A stretch of DNA of 64,000 bases from Lineus longissimus (Eukaryota > Nemertea > Pilidiophora > Heteronemertea > Lineidae). The stretch spans positions 9,426,001-9,490,000 of the forward strand of contig NC_088316.1 of assembly GCF_910592395.1 (NCBI RefSeq), read 5' to 3'. The stretch's first letter is position 1. Each line of letters opens with the position of its first letter. Positions 43,669 to 54,917 of the stretch are shown here, piece after piece. The translations under genes were made by a program, and so were the position numbers. Under the pieces are notes generated by a model, which had not been told where the DNA came from, did no database searches, and saw only the letters and a program-made list of their open reading frames with translations.

Positions 43669-44800
43669 TTATCTAATCATAAAAGTAAACAATGCTCCAA
43701 GACTACCAAGCAGTGTGTACTTAATTACATTATGTGCGTCATAATCATGTTTAATAGTAACATGAGCAACATAATCCTTCTTAAAAGGAACATTAGTACT
43801 AGTACTATTATCATTTTGCCTATTTTCTCCTGCATGGGTCTTAAAAGAAGGATCCTCAACTTTCTCAACATAAGTCTTAACCTTTATTTTCTTAACACTA
43901 TCTCCTTCAATTAGTGGTGGTGCTACTATATTCTTTTTATTGATATCTTTAATACCAGGTTTAGCATTACTTGGAGCTATCAAGATGCTATTATTGTAGT
44001 TATCTATCTTACCTACATCTAGAACCATGTCTGACCCTATGATATACAGACCAGGTCCTATTACAAAATATAGTCTTGTATGTGTTTGGGTAACAGCATT
44101 CTGATACCTTAGAATTGAGGTCGGAATATCAGGGTGTTTATTCATTGAATCCATTAGCAGCTTGTTAAACTGCCTCTGAGCATCTAATTCTGTCCTGGGT
44201 GTTCGTACTATCTGTGTTCTAGTATGTCCCTGTGATCCCAAAAGACAGTAAACATATGTCCTGATAGATTCATTAAACCTATGTATCCCAGGATTACTTA
44301 AACCTTTAGATTTTTTAATAATAAACATCTGATATGTTTGAGTAGGTTTCTGGTTTTGAGAAAGAAACACATGCTTGTGTTTATTGAGGGAATCTCTAAT
44401 CCACCCTGAACTCCAGTTAAGCGTATCCATACCACTATCCCAGTCTTTGCTGAACATAGGAGATGTTCTATTTTCATAAACCTGGTGTAACAAGTAATTA
44501 ATTTTAGCATCAATAAGGTAAAACCCTGGATCATTTATCAATGGTATGTGGCTCACTCCAACCCTGCCAACCACCATTAACATTGAATACCGATAAGTCA
44601 TACTGGTCCTTTAAACCAAACTCACGCAATAGCTCTCGAAGTTTCTTACGGTTGATTTTTGTTATTACCTTCATTGAAACTACCTTCACCCGGTGTTGGT
44701 ATCTCTAGATTTTTAAGTATCTTTAACATTTGATACTAAACATGAAACCTGTAAATTGACCTAATCAAATGATCACTGTGGTTCAAATGGTCGTCTGTTG
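43669..44800 (-). pseudogene. PLV conserved protein A, copy 2
   Basis: An intact 310-aa frame (44601-43669) is preceded by a broken N-terminus at about 44800-44600 with DHLNHSD and IYRFHV blocks. The frame contains NESIRTYVYCLLGSQGHTR and LYIIGSDMVLDVGKI and ends with a membrane-anchor-like YTLLGSLGALFTFMIR. Relatives occur in copy 1 and, for the N-terminus, in the fragment at 54918-55188, so three copies of this gene exist in the window. Role unknown; a virion or membrane protein is possible from the C-terminal anchor. Confidence 0.6.
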
Positions 44801-46207
44801 AACAAAGTACCCCCTTGACAAATACCCCAGGACAACATGCCCTGATTAGCCTCCCCCGGAACAATAATCCCCAGCCATTTGGCTCCTGTGGAATAACCAC
44901 CCCTCACCGTTAATTCCTCACAGAATTAGTGGTTTCAGTCTTCTTGAAATTCCCCTCAAATAGACCTTAAAGCATAGACCGGAGGGGGACTCAAAAGCAT
45001 TAATGAATGTAGTTACATCTCTCATGGGCTCTAAATCTAAGGCCTAGTCGGAGCTTTTAATCATCAATCACTGGAGCAACGGAATTAATTAGACCCAGGC
45101 CTTGTTATAGATAGGCCATAAGAAACACCTTAACTACATGTGCCCTCAATGCACCATCACACACCCACGTAGATCTATGTCATGGCCGAAGGCGAGGCAC
45201 GCTGCCGAGTGGCCGCGGACCTATTACCTTTTTTGCAAGTTCAGCAAGTGCACCCGAGCCACCCATTCAGTCGATAATTGGAATAGCCCGAAATAATATG
45301 AATATTTATTTGAGCGCCGGGCACGTATCTTATGAACAAGTTTGCCATCGGGGAATGGATGCGAGCTGGCCATTGTGCTCACACAAAGTACAGTGGAGTC
45401 TCCACTTTTTGAGGGCGTGCGAGTAATGACCTAAACTACCCAAATTGAATTAGCTACTTTTCATGTTTATTGTTAATAAATAAGCATGAATTCTCAGCAA
45501 TTGTGATCTAAGCAGTTGATAAGTCAGGTAAAACATACTCATCCAAAATTAGTAATTTTTCTTCATATTAAGGTATTAAGATTAAGACGGAAAGGTTTTT
45601 GAGTTACAAAATGATTTACATACACCCTGGGAATAAAACACTGCTTTTAACAGAGTTCGGATTCGAACAGTGTCAGCAAGGCGCTGACACTATGGTTACC
45701 ATTGCGTTAGATACCCAGTGCTAGATAAAAAATTATATAAGATAAAGAATTATATTTTTGCTACAAATTTCTCTGAGCAACCATGAATCATGGAGAAATT
45801 ATAAAAACACAATATTCCTTAATAAACACACCATATTTTATACATCTTTGACATTAAATGTTTGAGGGAGGCTTGATTCTTGATTTTTAATGCCTCACTG
45901 AATACATGTATCAATGTTACAATCAATGTTATTTATTTTGAGATAAGCTAAATAATATTAAACTTTGAATGGCTTACAAAACCAATACTAACATTTCTGA
46001 CTCAATCAACTCAGCTATTTGTGTGGTAACAAAAAACATAATAACTCTGCATGCGGCGTAAGTGTTCAATATTTTGAGTAGTAGACATCTTATGTGCAAT
46101 GTATTTCGTGTTTTCGGGAATTGAATTTAAGGAGAGTGCATCGGATCTATTATACTTTTGAATTTATACACGTAAAGTAAATCAATGACATGGCGTTATA
46201 TACTTAC
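44801..46207. other. Intronic stretch, one tRNA-like segment
   Basis: No coding support. Only the tRNA-like sequence at 45650-45725 stands out. Confidence 0.4.
45650..45725 (-). repeat. tRNA-like segment (SINE head or tRNA pseudogene)
   Basis: On the minus strand a B box TGTTCGAATCC (complement 45659-45669) and an A box-like TAACGCAATGG (complement 45699-45709) flank a perfect GTCAG-7 nt-CTGAC stem like an anticodon arm. The base before the putative anticodon is not T and the acceptor stem does not pair, so it is not a working tRNA gene. Confidence 0.4.
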
Positions 46208-46358
46208 TTTAATTTTCTATAAAAAAGATTGAAGGAGAGGAAAACTAATGCCATCGTGATTCCGAAACACGAGATGCCTGTGATGGCATTAAATGCTGTG
46301 ACTTGGATGACTTTCATGTACGACTTGATATTCGTTTTATCATTTGGAACCTTTCCAC
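46208..46358 (-). CDS. GABA-B-receptor-like class C GPCR, TM1 exon
   Basis: The exon is bounded by a TTTTCAG acceptor (exon base 46358) and a GTAAGTAT donor (after 46208). It encodes GKVPNDKTNI, matching the GG.vP.DrT motif that ends the extracellular domain of GABA-B receptors, then TM1 (VTAFNAITGISCFGITMALV followed by FLSFNLFY) and the RKLK start of loop 1. Entry phase 1 and exit phase 2 fit the neighbouring exons at 48550 and 24287. The following intron is about 21.9 kb. The protein would be a seven-helix plasma-membrane receptor signalling through G proteins. Confidence 0.87.
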
Positions 46359-48549
46359 CTGAAAATAAAAATGTGCCCCCAGTGCAGTGAATTTCAATAA
46401 TATATCGAATACATCGCTTCAAGTTATCGCCCAGGGTAGGATTTCCAGGGAAACTTGACTGAAAACTAGGTATGCCAGAGTTATATTGAAAATATTGAAA
46501 TAATGAAATGGTCCAGGGACCATGTGCTCACCTCGGGTAATGTAATGCACGTCATTTGCAGTGGATATGGGGAGAACAGTTTCTGGCAATTTTCACCAGT
46601 TTCGATTCCATTGAATAATATTATTCTTCTCGGCTCAATGTCACAAAAGAAAATTTCCGGTACCAACTAATTATAGCATTTTGGTTATAAAGATGACTTA
46701 ATTTCAGGATTATTGAAGAGTGTACATGTCATATGGAAATTGGTTGACAGCTGTTCAACAGTTTAGGAGAAATAGGACTTTGTTGAATTTTCAAGATGGC
46801 GGCCTGCGGCCATATTTGTCATGAGACAAGACCACCACCATTGAATATTCATTGGTTGGAGGTTCCAGAACTATCAATTAGACGTGAATATGTTTTTAAC
46901 TATCAAGTGCACATTTGGAGAGGTATTGAAAAGATATTTAGTGTGGCAAATCTACAGATATAAATAAATTATTTGATGAAAACTTAATTGTGAATTTTGC
47001 TAATTTGGCAATAGGGGGCGTGTTTTGAGATTTTTCTGCCAGTTGGCTGAAAAGAGTGGAAATATCATTGTCTGTGCAATTTGTCGATTATCAAAAAATG
47101 TCCGTGGTTAACTACCAGTTTACTTTTCACCAATCATTTGCTCGACTGTCCGGAATAGCATATCAAAATTTCAGATTCACAACCCCACACAGTATTTGAT
47201 GCAACGCGGTTAAACATTGACAATTAAACTGCTAAAATTCTTAGCATATCAATGGTGGCCTTGTCTCTAATGGGATTTGACTGAAGATTAGGTATATTGA
47301 TAAGAGTATATAGATACATAATCACATATAGTTTGGTTGCAATCTGATCTTTAGTTTTGGAGGAATAGGACTTTGTTTAATTTTCAAGATGACTGCCTGG
47401 CGGCCATATTTAAAGTCCGACCGGGACTAATTTTTAGAGTAGAATAGAGGGTCTCAAGATACATGTCCTCAAAAGTTTAGAACCTTCTAGCTCGAATAGA
47501 AACAAAACGTGCCAGCTATCGGTGATTTAGTGAACTTTGACCTCTGTAACCTTGAAAAGTAGGTCAAATCAAAAACCCGGTTGATATGTCATTAAACCTT
47601 ATTAGTTATACCCACGCTAAAAATGACGTCACTCTACGTACAACCATTAGCTTCAAAAAGGCAACAAAAAACAATTTCCAAGATGGCCGCCTGGAGGCCA
47701 GAGAGTACGTCATATCACGAAAAAGCACTTTGTAAGTGTTAGTGCTGTTAAGTTGCCATATCAGTCAAAAAAACAAGTGAACCACTCCCCTGCAAGGCTT
47801 GATTTTGAATTCAGTTTGATTGAACTTAGTGTGGTGATTTAAAAGTAAGTTTTCACATTCCCTCTACTTTTTTCATGAGACAACCCCAAATTGTTTAGCA
47901 GTACATTCCTTTAAATCAAAGAACCTTGTTTTCCTGATTGACTGCGAGAAGTACGATGTATGGTTAGTCACATCAGAGTTTTTCAAATAAGACTCAGCCA
48001 ACTAGGGAGCATATGGCTTCAACATCAAAGCCAACGACCATTCCGATAGACGCGCGTTGGGACAGAGGTCTCCCGGGTGTCGTGGTACACCCAAGCCAAT
48101 TCCGCTCAGCAGGACTTTGAACAATTCTTCGACCAGCTGAACATGGTCGTTACAAACACCCCGTTTTAAAGCAAACGCCTGCTTCAGAGTCACTGATCTC
48201 TATTAAACTATTTAGATATAATGTCAAAGATAACATACGAAAAGCGACATGTTTCGCATTTTGCTGACACTTTCTGTCAACGAAAACTTTGGCCTGTATA
48301 CAATAGTTTGCATGTCCTACATATTTTAGTTTCAGTAACATGTTTTTGCATTAAAAGTAATGCAGTATCGGCTAGATTGTTGCTTCTGAGTAAACTCGCC
48401 AAAGAGCCGAAATTAAAAAAAATTTAGACACTCGAATTGATCGATTGCCGCCATCTTTGATGCCGTACTTACTCTTAATCTGGCCTCACCCCATTTTCCA
48501 TTGACAACTTTTCGATCAGTTCCATTAATTCAAATGACTCCTGACTTAC
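46359..48549. other. Receptor intron with short dispersed repeats
   Basis: An intron of 2.19 kb. A segment with ATAGGACTTTGTT.AATTTTC and AAGATG..GGCC recurs at about 46770-46830 and 47360-47420, and partly at 47675-47700; a TGACTGAA.A.TAGGTAT block recurs at 46458 and 47279. This suggests an old internal duplication or a dispersed repeat. No exon is needed here, because the flanking exons join in phase. Confidence 0.4.
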
Positions 48550-48645
48550 CTTTGCCCTGCCAAAGGACAGGTTGACATCCAGGACATTGGAAGTCAAGTG
48601 TATCACTGTCGGGGTAGCAGAGAGCAAGACGTACCATTTTACCAC
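48550..48645 (-). CDS. GABA-B-receptor-like class C GPCR, end of ligand-binding domain
   Basis: A 96-nt exon between a TTTCAG acceptor and a GTAAGT donor. It encodes GKMVRLALCYPDSDTLDF, three Cys (two in CPGC) and VLWQGK. Joined in phase to the TM1 exon it gives ..LWQGKGGKVPND.., the usual W-x-G-x-x-P-x-D junction between the Venus-flytrap domain and TM1 of GABA-B-type receptors. The extra cysteines are unusual and may be lineage-specific. Upstream exons for the rest of the flytrap domain were not recognised in 48.7-64 kb. Confidence 0.8.
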
Positions 48646-49899
48646 CTGAAAATCGGAATATAGAAGATGGATTTGTTACTGTAGCAGGCCGAACCTTGGT
48701 GTATTTTAGTTACATGAACTGACCAAGTAATTTTGATACCTGATACAGGTACGAGGGCAGATTCATTAGTGTTATCATTTTTCGCTACGAAAAATAAATT
48801 AATGGCACAAGGATGCTAAGACTCTTCGCCGTGTCTCTATCTCTCAAAATGATTGTTCCAAAACGGAATGAGAATAGTTAAGCGATCGAGTGCCCATGAC
48901 GCCATATCGCTCAGGGTAACAAAGTATCCTTAGCGGTATAACATCCCGTGCACACATTGTCGATATTAAGATATGGGATAAATTACTGGTCTCAATCGAC
49001 CACGATTCCGCGCGCCGTACAGGGTCACCAATAATCGTCAAATTCCTCTTGTTTCTGTATCTTATCATATACCATATATGCACTGATCCGTCAGACATGC
49101 TGTGAAAAACATCAAAATTTGTTTCCACAAAGAGTAAGTGCAAACTTTCCTAGAATCAGGGAAAGTGTCCGAACGAGATGCTTTTGCTTAAAATGAAGTC
49201 TTCCCCACTTAAAATCTCATTAAAACTAATGTTTTAAAGAGAAAATGTGAGAAAAAGTTCGAAGGAATTACGACACGAGTTAGGATGAAATCTGCGATGC
49301 TATAGTTATATCCGGAGAAGTGCAATCCAGAGAAAGCCCCAACACAACTTCAGGTCATTTTCATTGTTACGTTCCTTGCGCATGATCGGAACTATTTATA
49401 TCGACGATGTTCCGTCCCTGCTTCAAATGGCCACCATTGTAAGCTGAATGTGGTGAAAAGCCACATCCACGAAACTACAAGACTTTTTGTGGGGTTTTTA
49501 TTCTCAAAAAGATGCACGCACGCATGAGCAACCGTTAAAACCCAACACTGGTTTCTGATGAGCTAAACTATTAACAAAACAGTACTAGTCTCCGAGAATC
49601 CCGCCATTAAAGACATTGCGGTATTTCCTCACCCGACCATAATTATTTTGGCGGGACCAACCCACTGATGACGTCATCTAATCACCAATGACATCGCACA
49701 ACGGAGGTTCCACGGTGATGTCACAGCATTTTTTCAAAATGGCGGCTTTAATGTAAACAAAGACACGTGTTGCTATCGACGTTTTCATCGATTATAAAAT
49801 CACATGAACTACCTAAATAAACAATCACGAACTAATACCCCTAAGTGTTATCCACTAGTAGATGATTGAATTTAATTAATTTTCACAACAGTAATGTTA

Positions 49900-50195
49900 A
49901 ATTAAAAAATTACACGAGACTTACCTGGTAAGTTGAAGTGTGATTGTGATTCTGTGAATCTCAGAATCACAAACGGAGGGATCACTTGAGATAGTGTACG
50001 CCCACTAGCTCCTCACTATTGAACGAAGCTGAATCCTCAGCTAAACAAATAAGGAATGTCCTCAAAGAAAAAAGGATCACAGGGAAGGGAACAAACCTAG
50101 GGAGGGTGCGTGATCCCTCCGTTTGTGATTCTGAGATTCACAGAATCACAATCACACTTCAACTTACCAGGTAAGTCTCGTGTAATTTTTTAATT
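49900..50195. repeat. Perfect palindrome, 86-bp arms, beside the DIRS left end
   Basis: 49900-49985 and 50110-50195 are exact reverse complements around a 124-nt loop. The loop start (49980-50016) repeats, in inverted orientation, 37 bp of the DIRS right end (54502-54538) without mismatch. The right arm overlaps the first four bases of the DIRS terminal repeat. So the palindrome is probably DIRS-derived. Confidence 0.85.
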
Positions 50196-50375
50196 CTGTT
50201 TCATCTCATTATCACGTCACTACGTGATCACTTGAGACTTGAAAGACTTGAGGACATGAGTAACAATAAACAAACTACCTTAGTTACTGTATTAGAGTAT
50301 GTAATAACTCGACTCTACTAGTACATATTATATTGTATGAAGTTGCATAAGTCACCAGAACACAACAGCAAACCA

Positions 50376-51481
50376 CTATTTAGCAGGTAGCGCTTTAATT
50401 AGAGCCTGTCCAGCATTGGCATCATTATCAGATGTGTTAACCGGCCTATCATAGAATTTCGCAAAAGTTTTTGCATTTGCCCATCCTCCACAATGCAAGA
50501 ATCGTCTATCGGCACACCAATCGCTTTCATTTTTGAGGTAGAGGCAGAACGGCAAGAATGTGGTGAAAATGATGTAATGTCAACACCAGAGTCTCTTAAA
50601 GAACACGACACCCAACGGGAAAGTGTGTCACGGCTAACCGCCTTATTAGGTTTCACATAACTAATAAACAGAGCACCATCCGTACAGGCATCATCTGTCC
50701 GTGAGACATAATGTCTAAGCGTGTCAACAATGCACAAATCAGGCCTATCCGTAAATTCTTTTAAGACAATGGCCTTCCGATGTCTGCCTGGCTTAGTTGT
50801 TTTTAGCAAAGAATCCACATAGAAACTGCACACACCAACTGAAAACTTGAGATTCTCCCTTTTTAATTTATGTAGTGTGTGTAACCTTTGACCTGTAAGT
50901 AAGGCCAATAGGGTAACTGTCTTTTGCGACAACTCTTTGATGGAAGAAGTGTCCACTTTTTCAAGGTAAAGAAGGACGAGATTGATGTCCCATGTAACCG
51001 TATAGCGTGGCAATGAAGGTCTTTCGTTAAAGACACCCTGGAGGAATTGACAAACTCTTTTATGTTGTCCGCAAGGCACATTTCCTGGAAAGATGATTAT
51101 GGTAGACAGCGCTGATCTTGCACAATTAAGTGCACTATGTCCCAGGCCAGTCTTATATAGTTGTAGCAAAAAGTCAAGCACTTTGCTCACAGATGGATGT
51201 CTTTTATCACACCCGTGCCTGAGACAGAAAGACTCCCATTTCCTGAGATATGAGTCATAACCGACACGTGTCCCGCCCCGCCAAGACCGTAAGATAACCT
51301 CGGCGGCCTCTGCAGAAATGTCTTCCTCTAACAACGACTCCCTGACAAGGGGCAGGCCAATAGCTTTATTCGTTTCCAAAGTGGGTGGAGCTTGTCTACT
51401 CCCGGTATTCGTAGGAGATGCTTCCTCGCTTGAATGATGTGGGGCTTGTCTATCAACAGCTTCCTCACTGTCGCATACCAA
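50376..51481 (-). pseudogene. DIRS tyrosine recombinase, 1-nt frameshift near the end
   Basis: The 360-aa frame (51481-50399) has a helical N-terminal core-binding part (WESFCLRHGCDKRHPSVSKV), the first Arg in LLTGQRLHTLHKLK, and the H-x-x-R box in SPHSCRSASTSKMKAIG. At about 50510 a one-base loss shifts the frame. The correct frame continues with GGWANAKTFAKFYDRPV, which carries the catalytic Tyr, and ends at a TAG at 50376-50378. As it stands, the protein lacks the Tyr nucleophile that would insert the circular cDNA. A sequencing or assembly error at this base is possible. Confidence 0.85.
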
Positions 51482-53409
51482 GGCTGAGTGGGCCAGTCTG
51501 GAACCACTAGGATGCCGGAGGCCTTGTCCTGGATGATCTTTTGAAGGACTCGGCTGATTATACTGAAAGGTGGGAAAGCATAAAATGTTTCAGTTCCCCA
51601 ATTCAAGGTGAATGCGTCTACCGCCTCTGCATCCGGATCGGGCTTCCAGGATATAAATCTATCCAACTGATAGTTTTTTCTCGATGCGAAAAGGTCGAGC
51701 TTTATATCGAATTTTGGATAATGTTGCATGATATTTCTGAACTCATCTGGGTCCAACATCCACTCTGTTTCATGATCAAAGTGCCTGCTAGCCCGATCCG
51801 CTGTAACATTATCAACACCCGGAACATGGGCAATAGAGATCCACAAGTCTCTATCCCTAGCCCAAACCCAAATCTTTCTGGCCACTTCGTTGCATTGCAA
51901 GGAATGGCTCCCACCAAAGTCTCTTATGTACGCCAAGGTGGTCATATTATCAGTGAATACTTTTATATGTTTATCTCTTTCATGAGGGCACAGCGCCTTT
52001 AATGCAAACCAAACAGCAGTAATTTCTTTCACATTTATATGCATACCAGCCTCATCTGGTTTCCATGTGTCCCCATTGGTCACACTAATATCCGGTCTTG
52101 AGAAACCGAATCCAGCATCTGAAGCATCAGTCCAGATTGCAAAGTCTGGGTTGCCAAGGGAGAGTGGTTTACTTGTACTGTCAATGTTTATGACCCACCA
52201 CTTCAGATCAGACTTCGCGAGGTCAGACAATGTCATCCGGGCTTCAAAGTTGCCATGGGAAAGCCGCAGTGCACTGATTTTCTCATTCTCAAGTTGCCGG
52301 TAATAAAGTTGTCCCATCTGCACACCCGGACATGCTGCAACTAGTTTCCCAGTGACTTCAGCCACAAACCTTATCCTGGGATTGGTTAGTTGGAGGAGTT
52401 CATTACATGCATCTTTTATCCCTAGTCGTTTATTGGCTGCAACTTTCACAACCATGCATAATGAATCGAGATCAAATCCCAAGAAAGTAGCTGTTTGCTT
52501 GGGGTGTAAAGATGATTTCTCTGGGTGGATTATGAAACCCAACGTCTGTAAGCTTTCAACAATTAGGCGAACATTGCGCTGGCATTCCGACGAGCTTCCA
52601 GCGCAAGTAAAAATGTCATCAATGTAGACTACCAGTTGTACTCCACTTCTCCTCAACATTGCCACAACAGGCTTCAAAAGTTTGGTAAATATACGAGGAC
52701 AAGGGGCAAGTCCGTTGGGAAAGACCCTGAACTGATATTTTGTCCCTTTTCTATGGAATCGGAGGTATTTTCTGTCCTTCTCTGAAATGGGTACAGAGTA
52801 GTAGGCGTCTTTGATATCAATTGTCGCCATGTGACAGCCTGGTGTCATCATTTCAACAGCTGTTTTCAGCGATTCCAGTTTAAAATGGTGGTATTCAACA
52901 AACCGGTTCAAATATTTTAGATTCAGGATTGTTCGAGACGTCCCATCTTTTTTGGGGCGGGTAAAAACAGTAGAAATAAATTCACCCTCCTTATTTCGGA
53001 AGAGTACCGTTTCATCACATTCTTAGATCACACCCTTTCTTAAGAGTTGCGAGATCTCTTTGTCAACTATTGCGCCCTCCTCCTCGGTGAATTTCGTCTC
53101 ATGAGGGGGCTTAACCTGATATGGTTGTTGTATGAAGTCAATATTGTATCCCGACACAGCGTTTAAAATGACTGGGTCAGAGGTATAGTTTTTCCACCTA
53201 TCTTTGAATTTAGCCACTCTGCCGGCTTCAAAGTTCTCAACTTCAGATCTTGAAATCTTAATTGTATTATCTACAAATTTCTGGTAGTTCATGCATGCAG
53301 AAGAAGGGAGACAGCAACTCACCACAGCTTTTGGAGAGCTGGGTTGCGGAGTGACAATCCTAGTTTCTACTTTCTGTCTGCTGTCCCGCTGCCGGGCTGC
53401 TTCTTCCAT
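51328..53409 (-). pseudogene. DIRS reverse transcriptase-RNase H, one in-frame stop
   Basis: The upstream part 53409-53023 ends at a TAA after LLRKGV; reading through joins directly to FRNKEGEFISTVFTRPKK and 52911-51328 (527 aa). RT motifs: TIDIKDAYYSVPI (motif A), NGLAPCPRIFTKL and LVVYIDDIF (YIDD). RNase H: IWTDASDAGFGF, the VKEITAVW Glu and FTDNMTTLAYI. A C-terminal DLFASRKNYQLDRFISWKPD and FYAFPPFSIISRVL block is the usual DIRS extension. The frame overlaps the recombinase ORF by 154 bp, as in other DIRS elements. Confidence 0.9.
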
Positions 53410-54428
53410 GATTGTCTGGGCCAGGGCTTTCTTGAGTTTCTTCCCCTGTATTGGTTGTTTCGATAATTCCCCCGGCCGTATTGGGGGTTGTAGCCTCCGT
53501 AGTTTTTTGAACCATAACTACGGTGGCCTCCTCTGTAACTGATAGCGGCATCTCTGCCGACATCATCCGTACGACCAACTTTTTTCAAGGTCTTTTCTAT
53601 CTCGTCCCCAAACAGGTTTTTCGTGAGAGGGACCGTTTCGGAGGTCAAACCGGCATATTTGGCTTTTAGGCCCGGTTTGATCAATTCCCTCCGTCGCATT
53701 GAAAGGGAATAATTAGAATGGCCAAATAGCGCTAGAGCCTCGATGAGCTTTCTAATGATCGGCTCCCGTTTGTCCTTGCTTATTAGCTTGGATATTTCTT
53801 GAGTTGCTTGAGCAACTGCAATAGACCCTTTCACCAGATCTTTTTGGCAAAACCCGAGCCCTTTGTCCTGGTTTTTCAACTCTTTGGACAGTTTGCGTCT
53901 TAGCTCCGGGTTGACCTGTGGGACCGTCAAAGCCTCACAGTTCTTTGGTTTTGCATAATTTGCCTGTTTTTCCTTGATTAGGTCAAGGGCCGTCGGTTCC
54001 CAGAACCGTTTATTTATAATTTTGGCAAGAGTCGCCCCTAGCTCAGGGCCACACTTCTCGGTCTCTACGACCTCATCTGCAATCGAGGAAAACGGATCGT
54101 CGTCCTCAGATTCCTCATTATATTCGGCAGGGTGATCGTCATCAGACGATCCTGCCAGCAGGGCCTCAGCATCATCATCGTCGGCCATTTCAACATCATC
54201 GTCAGCACCAGCGTCTAGCGCTTCTTGTGTGACTTTTCTTTTCTTGGGCTGCTCAACAATATTTGCTTCGCCCATGCGCTTATCAAGGCGCTCTAATGTC
54301 TGGGACATACCCAGCAGAATTGCACCGAGGGAAGGTCCCCCGGCATCCTTAGTATCCGTGGCACCCTTATTAGAGGGGCCCGCTTGAACATCATCATCAT
54401 CAATGTAGTCCAAAACTTCAGAATCCAT
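53367..54428 (-). CDS. DIRS gag-like protein
   Basis: An intact 353-aa frame at the 5' end of the element. It has an acidic N-terminus (LDYIDDDDVQ, then Asp/Glu runs at about 70-115), a helical middle with PQVNPELRRKLSKELK and LGFCQKDLVKGSIAVAQATQ, and a basic Gly/Arg/Tyr-rich C-terminus (RGGHRSYGSKNYGGYNPQYG) likely to bind RNA. This is the known shape of DIRS gag, which packages the element RNA. It overlaps the RT frame by 43 bp. Confidence 0.85.
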   Translation of the reverse strand: MDSEVLDYIDDDDVQAGPSNKGATDTKDAGGPSLGAILLGMSQTLERLDKRMGEANIVEQPKKRKVTQEALDAGADDDVEMADDDDAEALLAGSSDDDHPAEYNEESEDDDPFSSIADEVVETEKCGPELGATLAKIINKRFWEPTALDLIKEKQANYAKPKNCEALTVPQVNPELRRKLSKELKNQDKGLGFCQKDLVKGSIAVAQATQEISKLISKDKREPIIRKLIEALALFGHSNYSLSMRRRELIKPGLKAKYAGLTSETVPLTKNLFGDEIEKTLKKVGRTDDVGRDAAISYRGGHRSYGSKNYGGYNPQYGRGNYRNNQYRGRNSRKPWPRQSWKKQPGSGTADRK

Positions 54429-54572
54429 GATAAAATCCGAAATGGGTCACAAGTGGAAGTAAAACAAAGAACGTCTTGCAAGGAGCGTAGCAAGGTCACA
54501 AGTGAGGAGCTAGTGGGCGTACACTATCTCAAGTGATCACGTAGTGACGTGATAATGAGATGAAACAGAATT

Positions 54573-54917
54573 CATAGTCTGTGATTAGTTTTCCGACTTT
54601 TATCATGGTAAATGTTCGCAGCATATCCAAATGTTGATATGGAGTGACCTTCACATTATGCGGTTGTTCTTATTGATAGAAGCAGAAAGTGGAATTTCCC
54701 AACCCTGTCCCTCAAAAATACGAACTACCGAGACAGAAACCACCATAGACCCCCTTAGATCCATCCCCTCGTTTTCTTAACTTTTGAGCACTATGAAGAT
54801 GACCAATATTTTGCCTACATAGGGATGGGTTGTGTACATGATGTAGTGTAGGTTGCAATAGGAGATCCCATTTTCGGCCGCTTTGGAAATTGACAGAACT
54901 GGTAAACTCCAGGAAGT
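54573..54917. other. Non-coding, no feature seen
   Basis: Flank between the DIRS right end and the PLV fragment. Short frames have no recognisable content. Confidence 0.3.

Larger units (their letters stand above)
32295..44800. mobile_element. Endogenous Polinton-like virus copy 2, interrupted by a Harbinger
   Basis: The left part (32295-34649) carries a + strand protein-primed DNA polymerase remnant. The right part (40042-44800) carries minus-strand capsid-side genes: protein A, coiled-coil/membrane protein, capsid N-terminus and a hydrophobic protein. The Harbinger at 34650-40041 splits them. No integrase, Ulp1-like protease, ATPase or terminal repeats were identified, so the copy is incomplete. 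Gene order A, membrane protein, capsid matches copy 1. Inference: an old viral integration into the receptor intron that later received a transposon. Confidence 0.78.
50192..54572 (-). mobile_element. DIRS-type tyrosine-recombinase retrotransposon, nearly intact
   Basis: A 46-bp perfect inverted terminal repeat begins AATTCTGTTTCATCTCATTA at 50192-50237 and occurs inverted at 54527-54572. Inside, on the minus strand, lie a gag-like ORF, an RT/RNase H ORF and a tyrosine recombinase, the defining DIRS set (no aspartic protease, no integrase). Only one nonsense codon and one or two single-base shifts are seen, so the insertion looks fairly young compared with the other elements here. Confidence 0.9.

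Noticed and set aside
45650-45725. Functional tRNA gene
   Set aside because: Acceptor stem does not pair and the base before the anticodon is not T.
46481-46666. Minus-strand frame ending at a GTGAGC donor-like site between receptor exons
   Set aside because: The flanking receptor exons join in phase without it and it has no flytrap or TM motif.
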